A stretch of DNA of 64,000 bases from Nocardioides bruguierae (GTDB lineage Bacteria; Actinomycetota; Actinomycetes; Propionibacteriales; Nocardioidaceae), in assembly GCF_023656415.1 (NCBI RefSeq), contig NZ_JAMOIL010000001.1:248001-312000 (forward strand), written 5' to 3'. The notes under the pieces were generated by a model. The model saw only the letters and a program-made list of their open reading frames with translations, did not search any database and was not told the DNA's origin. Shown one piece after another: positions 19,549 through 27,614 of the stretch; positions within the stretch are counted from its first letter, which is position 1; each line of letters begins with the position of its first letter. The position numbers and the translations under genes are program-made.

Positions 19549-19782
19549 CTAGACCGCCAGGTCCGCGCCCGGCTCGAACGGCACGACGTCCTTGAGGAAG
19601 CCGCGGCTGCTCAGGAAGGACGTCAGGGTGGGGCGGTGCTCCTCGCAGGCCAGCCAGACCTTCCGGCGCTCGGGCGTGTGCACCTTGGGGTTGTTCCACA
19701 GCAGCGCGTGCTCGGCGGCGGCCGTGCACCCCTTGGACGAGCACACGTCGGGCTCGGTGGCGGGAGGCTCGGGGAGGGTCAT
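19549..19782 (-). CDS. Small conserved actinobacterial protein with a Cys-rich site
   Basis: 77 residues. Invariant-looking features are VCSSKGCTAAAEHALLWNNP and WLACEEHRPTL, giving C-x4-C and a later C-x2-H-like pair that may bind zinc. Homologues are sometimes misnamed acetone carboxylase; nothing here supports an enzyme. It overlaps the upstream DUF3099 gene by 4 bp, so it is the second gene of that unit. Function unknown. Confidence 0.75.
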   Translation of the reverse strand: MTLPEPPATEPDVCSSKGCTAAAEHALLWNNPKVHTPERRKVWLACEEHRPTLTSFLSSRGFLKDVVPFEPGADLAV

Positions 19783-20108
19783 CGTCCGCCCTCCACGGCG
19801 TCGCGACCCGACGACCCACCCAGCTGGCGCTGGACGTAGGCCGACGAGCGCAGGTCCGCGCCGTCGTCCTTCGTGGTCTGCACGTTGGCGAGGATCACGG
19901 CGACGTAGGGCAGGAACAGGGCGCCCACGATGAGGATCGGCCAGAGCCAGCTGACGCCGAAGACCCCGGCCAGGCCCGCACCCACGAAGCAGGCGCTGCG
20001 GATGCCCATGGAGATCAGGTAGCGCCGCTGGCGCACCTTCAGGTCCTCGGCCCGGCTGGTCGGCGCGGTGGTGATCCGGACCGGTTCGTCAGCGCGCTGC
20101 CTTGCCAT
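19779..20108 (-). CDS. DUF3099 membrane protein
   Basis: 109 residues. RRYLISMGIRSACFVGAGLA followed by WLWPILIVGALFLPYVAVILAN gives two transmembrane helices, the DUF3099 pattern, with short charged cytoplasmic ends. Function is not established for the family. On the minus strand, TACACT ends 6 nt before the ATG (leaderless). The following 77-residue gene overlaps its stop. Confidence 0.85.
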   Translation of the reverse strand: MARQRADEPVRITTAPTSRAEDLKVRQRRYLISMGIRSACFVGAGLAGVFGVSWLWPILIVGALFLPYVAVILANVQTTKDDGADLRSSAYVQRQLGGSSGRDAVEGGR

Positions 20109-20188
20109 GGCTCGAGTGTACGGAGGCGGTCCACAGGTGCCTCATCCCCCGGGCGCCGGGGCGACGTGGCTGGCCTAGGGTGGTGGGA

Positions 20189-20208
20189 CGCGTGAGGCGC
20201 CTCACGCG
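20189..20208. promoter_or_regulatory. Perfect 20-bp palindrome in the dodecin leader
   Basis: Half-site CGCGTGAGGC is followed directly by its exact reverse complement. A TAGGGT -10 (20176-20181) places the transcription start near 20188, so the palindrome covers about +1 to +20, just before the SD AGGAGG (20220-20225). It could be a repressor operator or a leader hairpin. Confidence 0.7.
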
Positions 20209-20230
20209 GAACCGGCTCCAGGAGGCTCCC

Positions 20231-20443
20231 ATGACCGACCGCACCTACCGCGTCACCGAGATCGTCGGCACCTCGCCCGACGGCATCGACCAGGCCATCC
20301 GCAACGGCATCAGCCGCGCGTCCAAGACGCTGCGGCACATCGACTGGTTCGAGATGACCCAGGTCCGCGGGCACGTCCGCGACGGCGAGATCGAGCACTT
20401 CCAGGTCGGCCTCAAGGTGGGCTTCCGCCTCGAGGACGAGTGA
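20231..20443 (+). CDS. Dodecin, flavin-binding dodecamer subunit
   Basis: 70 residues, the usual dodecin length. TYRVTEIVGTSPDGIDQAI, the central helix and the strand IDWFEMTQVRGHV (Trp that stacks flavin) are diagnostic, ending in FQVGLKVGFRLE. Dodecins form hollow dodecamers that store FMN/FAD or CoA and buffer free flavin. One of the few first genes in the window with a real SD (AGGAGG), and it has a palindrome at its likely transcription start. Confidence 0.93.
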   Translation: MTDRTYRVTEIVGTSPDGIDQAIRNGISRASKTLRHIDWFEMTQVRGHVRDGEIEHFQVGLKVGFRLEDE

Positions 20444-20480
20444 CGGGCCAGCGCGACCTGTGACACAGCCTTTGCGGTCC

Positions 20481-20496
20481 GTGCGGCGGGCCGCAC
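20481..20496 (+). terminator. Short GC hairpin after dodecin
   Basis: GTGCGG (20481-20486) pairs with CCGCAC (20491-20496) around CGGG. It sits between the dodecin stop and the fabG promoter. Weak by length, so only a candidate. Confidence 0.4.
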
Positions 20497-20532
20497 TGTG
20501 CCTACTGGCCGGTCACCACTAGCGTCCGGGGC

Positions 20533-21273
20533 GTGAGCGAAGCAGAGCAGAGCAGCACCGACGCACCGCAGGGCCGGTCGGTCCTCGTCACCGGCGGCAA
20601 CCGAGGCATCGGCCGCGCCATCGCCGAGGCCTTCCTGGCCCAGGGCGACAAGGTCGCCGTCACCACCCGCAGCGGCGGCGCCCCCGAGGGCGCCCTCGAC
20701 CTGCGGTGCGACGTGACGGACCCCGACCAGGTCGAGGCGGCCTTCAAGGCGGCCGAGGAGGCCCACGGGCCGGTCGAGGTCCTCGTCGCCAACGCCGGCA
20801 TCACCTCCGACACCCTGCTGCTGCGGATGAGCGAGGACGACTGGGACAAGGTCATCTCGACCAACCTCACGGCCTCGTTCCGGCTCGCCAAGCGCGCCGC
20901 GAAGGGCATGCTGCGGCTGCGCCGCGGCCGCATCGTGCTCATCTCCTCGGTCGTCGGACTTCTCGGCTCGCCGGGCCAGGTCAACTACGCCGCGTCCAAG
21001 GCCGGCCTCGTCGGCATGGCGCGCTCCATGGCGCGCGAGCTCGGGTCGCGCTCGATCACCACCAACGTCGTCGCGCCCGGCTTCATCACCACCGACATGA
21101 CGGCGGAGCTCCCCGAGGAGCAGCGCGCCGAGTACGCCTCCCGCATCCCGCTGGGTCGCCTGGGCGCCGTCGAGGACGTCGCGCAGACCGTCACCTGGCT
21201 CGCCGGCCCCGGTGCCGGCTACGTCACCGGCGCGGTCATCCCCGTCGACGGTGGCCTCGGCATGGGCCACTGA
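20533..21273 (+). CDS. fabG: FabG, 3-oxoacyl-ACP reductase
   Basis: 246 residues, classical short-chain dehydrogenase. NADPH-binding TGGNRGIGRAIAEAFL, NAGITSDTLLLRM, catalytic Ser in LISSVVGLLG and Y-x3-K in YAASKAGLVG are present, and the C terminus reads GAVIPVDGGLGMGH. It reduces 3-ketoacyl-ACP in type II fatty acid synthesis. It precedes an InhA-like enoyl reductase, the mabA-inhA order known from mycobacteria. TAGCGT ends 7 nt before the GTG (leaderless). Confidence 0.93.
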   Translation: MSEAEQSSTDAPQGRSVLVTGGNRGIGRAIAEAFLAQGDKVAVTTRSGGAPEGALDLRCDVTDPDQVEAAFKAAEEAHGPVEVLVANAGITSDTLLLRMSEDDWDKVISTNLTASFRLAKRAAKGMLRLRRGRIVLISSVVGLLGSPGQVNYAASKAGLVGMARSMARELGSRSITTNVVAPGFITTDMTAELPEEQRAEYASRIPLGRLGAVEDVAQTVTWLAGPGAGYVTGAVIPVDGGLGMGH

Positions 21274-21357
21274 GCCCGCTCGGCCCCGCAGCCCCGCACC
21301 ACACCCGCAGACATCCCGCAGCACCACGCTGCACCCACAGGCAGGAGCATCACCACC

Positions 21358-22128
21358 ATGGGCATCCTCGACGGCAAGCGCATCCTCGTCGCCGGCGTCA
21401 CGATGGACACCTCGATCGGCTTCGCGACGGCCAAGATCGCGCAGGAGCAGGGCGCCACGGTGCTCATCTCCAACTTCGGGCGCGCGCTCGGCATCACCAA
21501 GCGGATCGCCAAGCGCCTCCCCGTGGAGCCGCCGGTCCTCGAGCTCGACGTGACCGACCCCGAGCACCTCGAGCGGCTCCCCGACCTCGTCCGCGAGCAC
21601 GTGGACGGCCTCGACGGCGTCGTCCACTCCATCGCCTACGGCAACCCGGAGACCCTGCTGGGCGGCAAGTTCCTCACGGGCCCGTGGGAGGACGTCTCGC
21701 AGGCCGTGCAGGTCTCCGCCTACTCCCTGGCCAGCCTGACCAACGCCTGCCGCCCGCTGATGAGCGAGGGCGGCTCCGTGGTCGGCATGACGTTCGACGC
21801 GACCGTCGCCTGGCCCGCCTACGACTGGATGGGCGTGGCCAAGGCCGGGCTGGAGTCGACCTCCCGCTACCTGGCCAAGAACCTCGGCTCCGAGGGCATC
21901 CGGGTCAACCTGGTCTCCGCCGGCCCGCTCAAGACGCTGGCGGCCAAGGCCATCCCCGGCTTCGAGGACCTCGAGGAGCTGTGGCAGAACCGCGCCCCGC
22001 TCGGGTGGGACAACACCGACCAGATCCCCACCGCCAAGGCGGTCGTGGCGCTGCTCTCGGACTTCTTCCCCGCCACCAGCGGCGAGATCGTGCACGTCGA
22101 CGGCGGGTTCCACGCCACCGGCGCCTGA
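21358..22128 (+). CDS. fabI: Enoyl-ACP reductase (NADH), InhA/FabI type
   Basis: 256 residues. FabI/InhA signatures are the atypical nucleotide motif VTMDTSIGFATAKIAQEQG and the active-site YDWMGVAKAGLES (Y-x6-K). The C terminus GEIVHVDGGFHATGA is typical. It performs the last reduction of each fatty-acid elongation cycle and is the family targeted by isoniazid and triclosan. The 84-nt spacer after fabG is C/A-rich before GGCAGGAG. Closed by a very long hairpin at 22145-22180. Confidence 0.93.
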   Translation: MGILDGKRILVAGVTMDTSIGFATAKIAQEQGATVLISNFGRALGITKRIAKRLPVEPPVLELDVTDPEHLERLPDLVREHVDGLDGVVHSIAYGNPETLLGGKFLTGPWEDVSQAVQVSAYSLASLTNACRPLMSEGGSVVGMTFDATVAWPAYDWMGVAKAGLESTSRYLAKNLGSEGIRVNLVSAGPLKTLAAKAIPGFEDLEELWQNRAPLGWDNTDQIPTAKAVVALLSDFFPATSGEIVHVDGGFHATGA

Positions 22129-22144
22129 GCCCGGCCACCCACGC

Positions 22145-22180
22145 CCGACGGCGCCCCGCGACCCCGCGGGGCGCCGTCGG
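22145..22180 (+). terminator. Perfect 16-bp hairpin after fabI
   Basis: CCGACGGCGCCCCGCG (22145-22160) and CGCGGGGCGCCGTCGG (22165-22180) flank a 4-nt loop. It begins 16 nt after the fabI stop and has no U-tract. The strongest terminator-like structure in the window. Confidence 0.8.
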
Positions 22181-22203
22181 TGCGTGTAGGGCACGCTGTG
22201 TCC

Positions 22204-22731
22204 ATGCCCATCCCGCCCGCGTCGCCGTCACGCCGCCTCGTCCTGCTGCGCCACGCCCAGGCCGAGCAGCTGGGCAGCAGCGACCACGAGCGGGCGCTGA
22301 CCGCGCGCGGCTCCCGCAACGCGGTGGCTGCCGGCCGCTGGTTGGCCGAGCAGGGCGTCAGCCCCGAGGTCGCGCTGGTCTCCTCGGCCCGGCGCACCCG
22401 CAGCACCTGGGCCGGCGTCGCCGACGGTGCGGGCTGGTCGCTGGACCCCGTGGTCGAGGACGGGCTGTACGAGTCGGGTCCCGCCTCGGTGCTCGACCTC
22501 GTCTGGGCCACCGACGACGCCGTCCGCACCCTGCTGGTCGTCGGCCACAACCCGACCATGGCGATGCTCGCCAGCACCCTGGACGACGGCGAGGGCGACC
22601 CGGACGCCGGCAACGCGCTCGCGCTGGGCTACCCGCCGGCGTCGGTCGCGGTGCTCAACGTGCCCGGCGGCTGGACGTCGGTCCAGCAGGCCGCCCTGCG
22701 GCTCACCGCGTTCCACACCGCCCGGGGCTGA
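22204..22731 (+). CDS. SixA-like histidine phosphatase
   Basis: 175 residues. The phosphohistidine motif LVLLRHAQAEQ (R-H) opens the protein; VSSARRTRSTW and LLVVGHNPTMAML supply the second Arg and the second catalytic His. Small members of this branch resemble SixA phosphohistidine phosphatase; the target is unknown. ATG at 22204 with CACGCT ending 6 nt upstream; an in-frame GTG at 22198 is an alternative. A copy of the 55-bp repeat begins 20 nt after the stop. Confidence 0.82.
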   Translation: MPIPPASPSRRLVLLRHAQAEQLGSSDHERALTARGSRNAVAAGRWLAEQGVSPEVALVSSARRTRSTWAGVADGAGWSLDPVVEDGLYESGPASVLDLVWATDDAVRTLLVVGHNPTMAMLASTLDDGEGDPDAGNALALGYPPASVAVLNVPGGWTSVQQAALRLTAFHTARG

Positions 22732-22751
22732 CCGAGCCGACCCCACTCCAC

Positions 22752-22806
22752 GTTTGGTCACCAACGTGGGGCTGGGCGGCGTCGGGCACCGGGTTGGTGA
22801 CCAAAC
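22752..22806. repeat. Intergenic 55-bp inverted-repeat element, copy 2
   Basis: GTTTGGTCACCAAC (22752-22765) and GTTGGTGACCAAAC (22793-22806), 27-nt spacer. The left arm is extended by CAC...GTG and the right arm by GG...CC, so each arm is also a near-palindrome by itself. Located between the convergent phosphatase and serB genes. Confidence 0.95.
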
Positions 22807-22843
22807 CCGACCCGCTACCCGACCCTTCGACCCGCGCCGGAGG

Positions 22844-24091
22844 TCAGCCCAGCGGGGGAGCGGGGGTGGTGATGCCGGCGGCGGCGTCGGCCGCCTCGAT
22901 CTCCTCGCGGGTGATCCCGAGCAGGTACATGATCGTGTCGAGGTAGGGCACGTTGACGGCGGTGTCGGCACGCTCGCGCACCATCGGCTTGGCGTTGTAG
23001 GCGATGCCCAGGCCGGCGGCGGCCAGCATGTCGAGGTCGTTGGCACCGTCGCCGATCGCGACCGTGGCGTCCGGCTCGACGCCCACCTGGGCGGCGAACT
23101 CGCGCAGGGCCGTGGCCTTGGCGGCCCGGTCGACGACCTGGCCGACGACCCTCCCCGTCAGGCGGCCGTCCACGATCTCCAGCTGGTTGGCCCGGGCGTA
23201 GTGGATGCCCAGGTCGACGGCCAGCCGGTCGGTGATCTGGGTGAACCCGCCGGAGACGATGGCGAACCGGTAGCCGAGGCGGCGCAGGGTGCGCACCATC
23301 GTCCGTGCCCCCGGAGCGAGCTCGATGCTGTCGTAGACCTCGTGCAGCGCGGAGGCCGGCACGCCCTCCAGCAGCGCGACGCGGGCCCGCAGCGACTCCT
23401 CGAAGTCCAGCTCACCGCGCATCGCCCGCTCGGTCACCTCCGCGACCTCGGCCTCGCACCCGGCGTGGGCGGCGATCATCTCGATCACCTCGCCCTGGAT
23501 GAGGGTGGAGTCGACGTCCATGACGATCAGCCGCATCCCGCGGCGCAGCATGCCCGCCGGCTGCACGGCCACGTCGATCTGCTGCCGGGCGGCCTCGGTG
23601 GCCAGCAGCTCGCGCAGCCGCTCGGGCGCGGCACCGGAGACGTGCAGGTCGATCGCGGTGACGGGGTAGCTCGCGAGCCGCTGGATGCGGTCGATGTTCG
23701 CCCCGGCTTCGGCGATCGTCGAGGTGATGCCCGACATCGCGGCGGCGCTGAGCGGGGTGCCGAGCACGGTCACGTGGGCGCGTCCGGCCTTGGGCGCCAC
23801 GGTCAGGCCGGTGCCCGGCTCGACCTCCACCGACATCTCCAGCCGTGCGGCGGTGCCCGCGACGGCCGCGGTGATGGGGGCGGTGTCACCCTCGACGGCC
23901 ACCAGCACCCCGAGGATCAGCCGGCGTCGCAGCACGATCTGGTCGAGGTCGACCACCGTGCCGCCGTGCTCGGCCAGGGTCGCCAGGATCGCCGAGGTCA
24001 CGCCCGGCCGGTCACGACCGGAGAGGGTGACCAGGAGGGTGTGGGAGTCGGGACGCGGGGTGGCCGCGGGGACGGCCGGCTGCTCGCTCAT
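22844..24091 (-). CDS. serB: SerB, phosphoserine phosphatase with N-terminal ACT domains
   Basis: 415 residues. Residues about 15-190 form two ACT-like repeats (LLVTLSGRDRPGVTSAIL and AHVTVLGTPLSAAAMSGI), likely sensing serine. The HAD catalytic half has VMDVDSTLIQGEVIEMIA, IVSGGFTQITDRLA and AIGDGANDLDMLAAAGLGIA. It makes serine from phosphoserine in the cytoplasm. TAGCCT ends 9 nt before the ATG on this strand. Length matches actinobacterial SerB2-type enzymes. Confidence 0.95.
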   Translation of the reverse strand: MSEQPAVPAATPRPDSHTLLVTLSGRDRPGVTSAILATLAEHGGTVVDLDQIVLRRRLILGVLVAVEGDTAPITAAVAGTAARLEMSVEVEPGTGLTVAPKAGRAHVTVLGTPLSAAAMSGITSTIAEAGANIDRIQRLASYPVTAIDLHVSGAAPERLRELLATEAARQQIDVAVQPAGMLRRGMRLIVMDVDSTLIQGEVIEMIAAHAGCEAEVAEVTERAMRGELDFEESLRARVALLEGVPASALHEVYDSIELAPGARTMVRTLRRLGYRFAIVSGGFTQITDRLAVDLGIHYARANQLEIVDGRLTGRVVGQVVDRAAKATALREFAAQVGVEPDATVAIGDGANDLDMLAAAGLGIAYNAKPMVRERADTAVNVPYLDTIMYLLGITREEIEAADAAAGITTPAPPLG

Positions 24092-24160
24092 CGGGTCAGA
24101 AGGCTAGCGCCAGGAGACCGCGGGAGAGGCGTCGGTCCACGGCGGCCACGCCGACGCGGC

Positions 24161-24922
24161 TCAGCCCGCGGGCGGCCAGCCCTCGGGCGAGCCCGCGGCC
24201 ACCAGCGCCTCCCGGGCGGCGCGGGCGAGGGGCCGCAGGACGTCTGCCCGCCGCTGGGCCTCCCCGAGGCTCACCGCACCGCCGTCGTCCTCGAGGGCGA
24301 GGTCGCAGATCTCCTGAGCCTGGAGCGCGCGAGCCGCCAGGTCGACGGCCCGGGACGGCACCCCCGGCGGGCCCGCCAGCTCCTCGCGGCGCCGCAGGTT
24401 CATCAGCACGTCGGCCACCTCGGGCCGCCACCGCGCCACGTCGAGCGCCGCCAGCGCGTCGGCGGCCGCCGGCAGGGCGGCGCGGAGGCCGCGGTCGGCC
24501 TCGCCCAGGTCCGTGAGCGGACGACGGCGGGCCGGCTGCGCCACCCAGGTGGTGGCACGGCCGGTCTCGTGCGGCACGAGGCCCACGGGAGGCTCGACCC
24601 CCGGCCCGGAGACGACGACCGCCTCGCCGGCGTCCAGCGCCGCGGCGTTGAACGGGGCCGGCCCGCCCAGCCCTGCGGGGTGCCCCTCGGCAGGGAACGC
24701 GGCACCGATGGTGTCGGCGCCCTCGGCGCGCAACCGGCCGAGCCCGCCGATGAGCGTCTCGGTCTCGGCGCCACCGAGCCCGAGCCCGGCGAGGCCGTGC
24801 ACGGCGTGGGTGGCCTGGTGGGCCACCACCTCGTCGATCAGGTGGTCGGCGACCACGTGGCCACGCAGCCACGCGGTGCCCCACCAGGCGAGGCGGAGGG
24901 CGTCGGGGAGCGGGCTCGTCAC
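24161..24922 (-). CDS. Conserved actinobacterial protein of unknown function
   Basis: 253 residues, Ala/Leu-rich, with no membrane segment. Recognisable blocks are LRLAWWGTAWLRGHVVADHLIDEVV near the N terminus (only partly quoted as a motif: WWGTAWLRG), GPAPFNAAALDAGEAVVVSG and a C-terminal EICDLALEDDGGAVSLGEAQ. I do not recognise a domain. GTG at 24922 is chosen because TACGGT ends 7 nt upstream; a longer frame from 25039 would translate a 12-bp tandem repeat into an ARPS-like tail and is less likely. Upstream of serB on the same strand, so possibly expressed with it. Confidence 0.65.
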   Translation of the reverse strand: MTSPLPDALRLAWWGTAWLRGHVVADHLIDEVVAHQATHAVHGLAGLGLGGAETETLIGGLGRLRAEGADTIGAAFPAEGHPAGLGGPAPFNAAALDAGEAVVVSGPGVEPPVGLVPHETGRATTWVAQPARRRPLTDLGEADRGLRAALPAAADALAALDVARWRPEVADVLMNLRRREELAGPPGVPSRAVDLAARALQAQEICDLALEDDGGAVSLGEAQRRADVLRPLARAAREALVAAGSPEGWPPAG

Positions 24923-24970
24923 GGACGCGACCGTACGCGGCGCACGCATCCTCGGGCACACCGTCGACAC

Positions 24971-25030
24971 CGTGGGTCGAGCGCTGGGTGGAGTGCTGGG
25001 TCGAGCGCTGGGCCGGGCGCTGGATCGAGC
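24971..25030. repeat. Five tandem 12-bp units in a divergent promoter region
   Basis: Units at 24971, 24983, 24995, 25007 and 25019, consensus GCTGGGTCGAGC, each differing by 1-4 bases. They lie between a minus-strand gene starting at 24922 and an ABC ATPase starting at 25092. Consensus contains GCTNNNNNGAGC, so units could also act as binding sites. Confidence 0.85.
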
Positions 25031-25091
25031 CACGGCCACCCGCCGGAGGGCGGTCCCCGGACGGGTGCGGCGGCGCGGCTAGGGTGGCGGC

Positions 25092-25892
25092 ATGCCCGCA
25101 GTCCTGGACCTCGTCGACGTCACCGTCCGCAGGGGGAACAACCTCCTCCTCGACCGCGTCAGCTGGACCGTGGAGGCCGAGGAGCGCTGGGTCGTCCTCG
25201 GGCCCAACGGTGCCGGCAAGACCACCCTGATCTCGGTGTGCTCCACGCAGATGCACCCCACCTCGGGCATCGCGAGCGTGCTGGACGAGCTCATGGGGGA
25301 CGTGGACGTCTTCGAGCTCCGCCCCCGCATCGGCCTCACCTCCGCCGCGCTGGCGGACCGCATCCCGGGCCACGAGATCGTCCACGACGTGGTCGTCTCC
25401 GCCTCCTACGGCGTGCTCGGCCGCTGGCGCGAGACCTACGACGAGATGGACCACGACCGCGCGACCCAGCTGCTGCGCGAGCTGCACGCCGCGCACCTGA
25501 CGGACCGGCGCTTCGGCACCCTCTCCGAGGGAGAGCGCAAGCGGGTGCAGATCGCCCGCGCGCTCATGACCGACCCCGAGCTGCTGCTCCTCGACGAGCC
25601 GGCCGCCGGCCTCGACCTCGGTGGCCGTGAGGAGCTGGTGGGCACCCTGTCGATGCTGGCGTTCGCGCCGGAGTCGCCCGCCACGGTGCTCATCTCCCAC
25701 CACGTCGAGGAGATCCCGCCGGGCTTCACCCACGCGCTGCTGCTGCGCGACGGCCGGGTCATGCAGGCCGGCCCCATCGACGAGGTCCTCACCGAGGAGC
25801 ACCTCTCCTCGACCTTCGGCGTGCCCCTGCAGGTCACCCGCAGCGAGGACGACCGCTGGAGCGCCCGGCGCAAGGCACCGCGCGCCCGCTGA
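25092..25892 (+). CDS. Soluble ABC-type ATPase
   Basis: 266 residues. Walker A GPNGAGKTTL, signature LSEGERKRVQIARAL and Walker B LLLLDEPAAGLDLGG are intact; the signature has SEGE in place of SGGQ. Resembles the YlmA/ModF-like group of stand-alone ATPases whose transporter partner is not adjacent. No permease neighbours it. TAGGGT ends 6 nt before the ATG (leaderless). Role uncertain. Confidence 0.85.
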   Translation: MPAVLDLVDVTVRRGNNLLLDRVSWTVEAEERWVVLGPNGAGKTTLISVCSTQMHPTSGIASVLDELMGDVDVFELRPRIGLTSAALADRIPGHEIVHDVVVSASYGVLGRWRETYDEMDHDRATQLLRELHAAHLTDRRFGTLSEGERKRVQIARALMTDPELLLLDEPAAGLDLGGREELVGTLSMLAFAPESPATVLISHHVEEIPPGFTHALLLRDGRVMQAGPIDEVLTEEHLSSTFGVPLQVTRSEDDRWSARRKAPRAR

Positions 25893-25971
25893 CGCTCGCT
25901 GACCCCACGACTGACGCCGGCCCACCGGTGGGTGCGGCCTGGCTCACAGCCATACCGCTAGGGTCGAGGGC

Positions 25972-26457
25972 ATGGACTGGCTCTCCGACCACGGCTGGGC
26001 CGTGTGGCTCGGCCTCGCGGTGCTGCTGGGCGTGGGCGAGATGCTCACGCTCGACCTCATCCTCGCGATGCTCGCGGTCGGCGCGCTCACCGGCATGGTC
26101 GCAGGCCTGCTCGACGCCCCGCTGGTCGTCCAGGCACTCGTCGCCCTCGCCTCCAGCGCCGCCACGCTGGCACTGCTGCGTCCGCGACTGATCGGTCGCC
26201 TGCACCGCGGCCCCGACCTGGTCATCGGCCCGGCGCGGCTGATCGGCACGCAGGGCGAGGTGCTGGAGGCGATCACCGGCAACGCCTCGGGCACCGTCCG
26301 GCTCGGCCACGACACGTGGACCGCCGTGCCCTACGACCCCACCCTCACCATCGCCCCCGGCGAGCAGGTCGAGGTGATGGAGATCCGCGGTGCGCGCGCC
26401 GTCGTCCACCCGGTCTCCGGCTTCACCGGGCTCGGCCCGGCCGGCGACCAGACCTGA
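25972..26457 (+). CDS. NfeD-like membrane protein
   Basis: 161 residues. Three hydrophobic segments (about residues 8-60) are followed by a soluble OB-fold-like domain (about 75-150) containing IGTQGEVLEAITGNASGTVRLGH, the NfeD C-terminal pattern (IGTQGEV to VRL). NfeD proteins pair with SPFH/stomatin proteins in membrane microdomain organisation or quality control. It is followed by exactly such a gene 42 bp downstream. TAGGGT ends 7 nt before the ATG (leaderless). Confidence 0.9.
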   Translation: MDWLSDHGWAVWLGLAVLLGVGEMLTLDLILAMLAVGALTGMVAGLLDAPLVVQALVALASSAATLALLRPRLIGRLHRGPDLVIGPARLIGTQGEVLEAITGNASGTVRLGHDTWTAVPYDPTLTIAPGEQVEVMEIRGARAVVHPVSGFTGLGPAGDQT

Positions 26458-26499
26458 CAAGCCCGTCCCACACCCGCCCCCCACCGACCGGAGGAACCC

Positions 26500-27573
26500 G
26501 TGGACTCCCTGCCCGTGCTCGTGCTGCTGCTCCTGGTGGCCGTCTTCGTCATCACCGTGCTGAGCAAGGCGGTGCAGATCGTGCCCCAGGCACGCAACGG
26601 CATCGTCGAACGGTTCGGCAAGTACAACGGCACCCTCTCCGCGGGCCTGAACCTCGTGGTGCCGTTCATCGACAAGGTCCGCTACATCGTCGACATGCGC
26701 GAGCAGGTCGTCTCGTTCGCCCCGCAGGGGATGATCACCGAGGACAACCTGTCGGTCGAGATCGACACCGTCATCTACTTCCAGGTCACCGACGCCGTCA
26801 CGGCCACCTACGAGATCGAGAACTACATCTCGGCCGCCGAGCAGCTGACCATGACCACGCTGCGCAACATCGTCGGCGGCATGGACCTCGAGGCCGCGCT
26901 GACCAGCCGCGACTCCATCAACACGGCGCTGCGCTCGGTGCTGGACGAGGCCACCAGCAAGTGGGGCCTGAAGGTCAACCGCGTCGAGATCAAGCAGATC
27001 GACCCGCCGCCCTCCATCAAGGACTCGATGGAGAAGCAGATGCGCGCCGACCGCGACAAGCGCGCCGCCATCCTCAACGCCGAGGGCGACCGGCAGGCCG
27101 CCATCCTCACCGCCGAGGGCCAGAAGCAGTCCGCGATCCTGCGGGCCGAGGGTGACCGGGAGTCGGCCATCCTGCGTGCCCAGGCCGAGCGCGAGTCCGC
27201 GATCCTCAAGGCCCAGGGCGAGGGGCAGGCCATCAAGACGGTCTTCCAGGCCATCCACGACGGCCGGGTCGACCAGTCGCTGCTGTCCTACCAGTACCTG
27301 CAGATGCTGCCGAAGATCGCCGAGGGCGACGCCAACAAGGTGTGGGTCATCCCCAGCGAGGTCGGCAAGGCGCTCGAGGGCCTGGGCTCCACCATGAACC
27401 AGATCAGCGGCGTGCCCCAGCAGGTCGACGGGCCCAAGGAGCGCGTCGACATGGGCCCGAGCGAGCCGCAGGTCCCGGACGCCGGCTCCAGCCCGTCCGA
27501 CGACGTGGTCGCCGAGGCCATCGCCGAGGCCCAGCGCGCCGCCAACCCGGGCAAGCCGGACGACGAGGCCTGA
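26500..27573 (+). CDS. SPFH/Band 7 (stomatin-like) membrane protein
   Basis: 357 residues. An N-terminal membrane anchor (about residues 4-22) is followed by the SPFH domain (IVPQARNGIVERFGKYNGTL ... VNRVEIKQIDPPPSI). Residues about 188-245 form five 11-residue repeats of the type AAILNAEGDRQ, predicted to be a long coiled or hendecad helix. The tail is acidic and disordered. Stomatin-like proteins oligomerise into membrane rings and work with NfeD partners, the gene upstream. GTG preceded by CCGGAGGAA. Confidence 0.93.
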   Translation: MDSLPVLVLLLLVAVFVITVLSKAVQIVPQARNGIVERFGKYNGTLSAGLNLVVPFIDKVRYIVDMREQVVSFAPQGMITEDNLSVEIDTVIYFQVTDAVTATYEIENYISAAEQLTMTTLRNIVGGMDLEAALTSRDSINTALRSVLDEATSKWGLKVNRVEIKQIDPPPSIKDSMEKQMRADRDKRAAILNAEGDRQAAILTAEGQKQSAILRAEGDRESAILRAQAERESAILKAQGEGQAIKTVFQAIHDGRVDQSLLSYQYLQMLPKIAEGDANKVWVIPSEVGKALEGLGSTMNQISGVPQQVDGPKERVDMGPSEPQVPDAGSSPSDDVVAEAIAEAQRAANPGKPDDEA

Positions 27574-27614
27574 GCCCAGCCCGGCTCCGCCAACGCCGCC
27601 CGACCCGGACCGGG

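Noticed and set aside
24923..25039. Longer start for the unknown gene ending at 24161
   Set aside because: Would translate the 12-bp tandem repeat and leave the good TACGGT -10 inside the gene; the GTG at 24922 fits the leaderless pattern.
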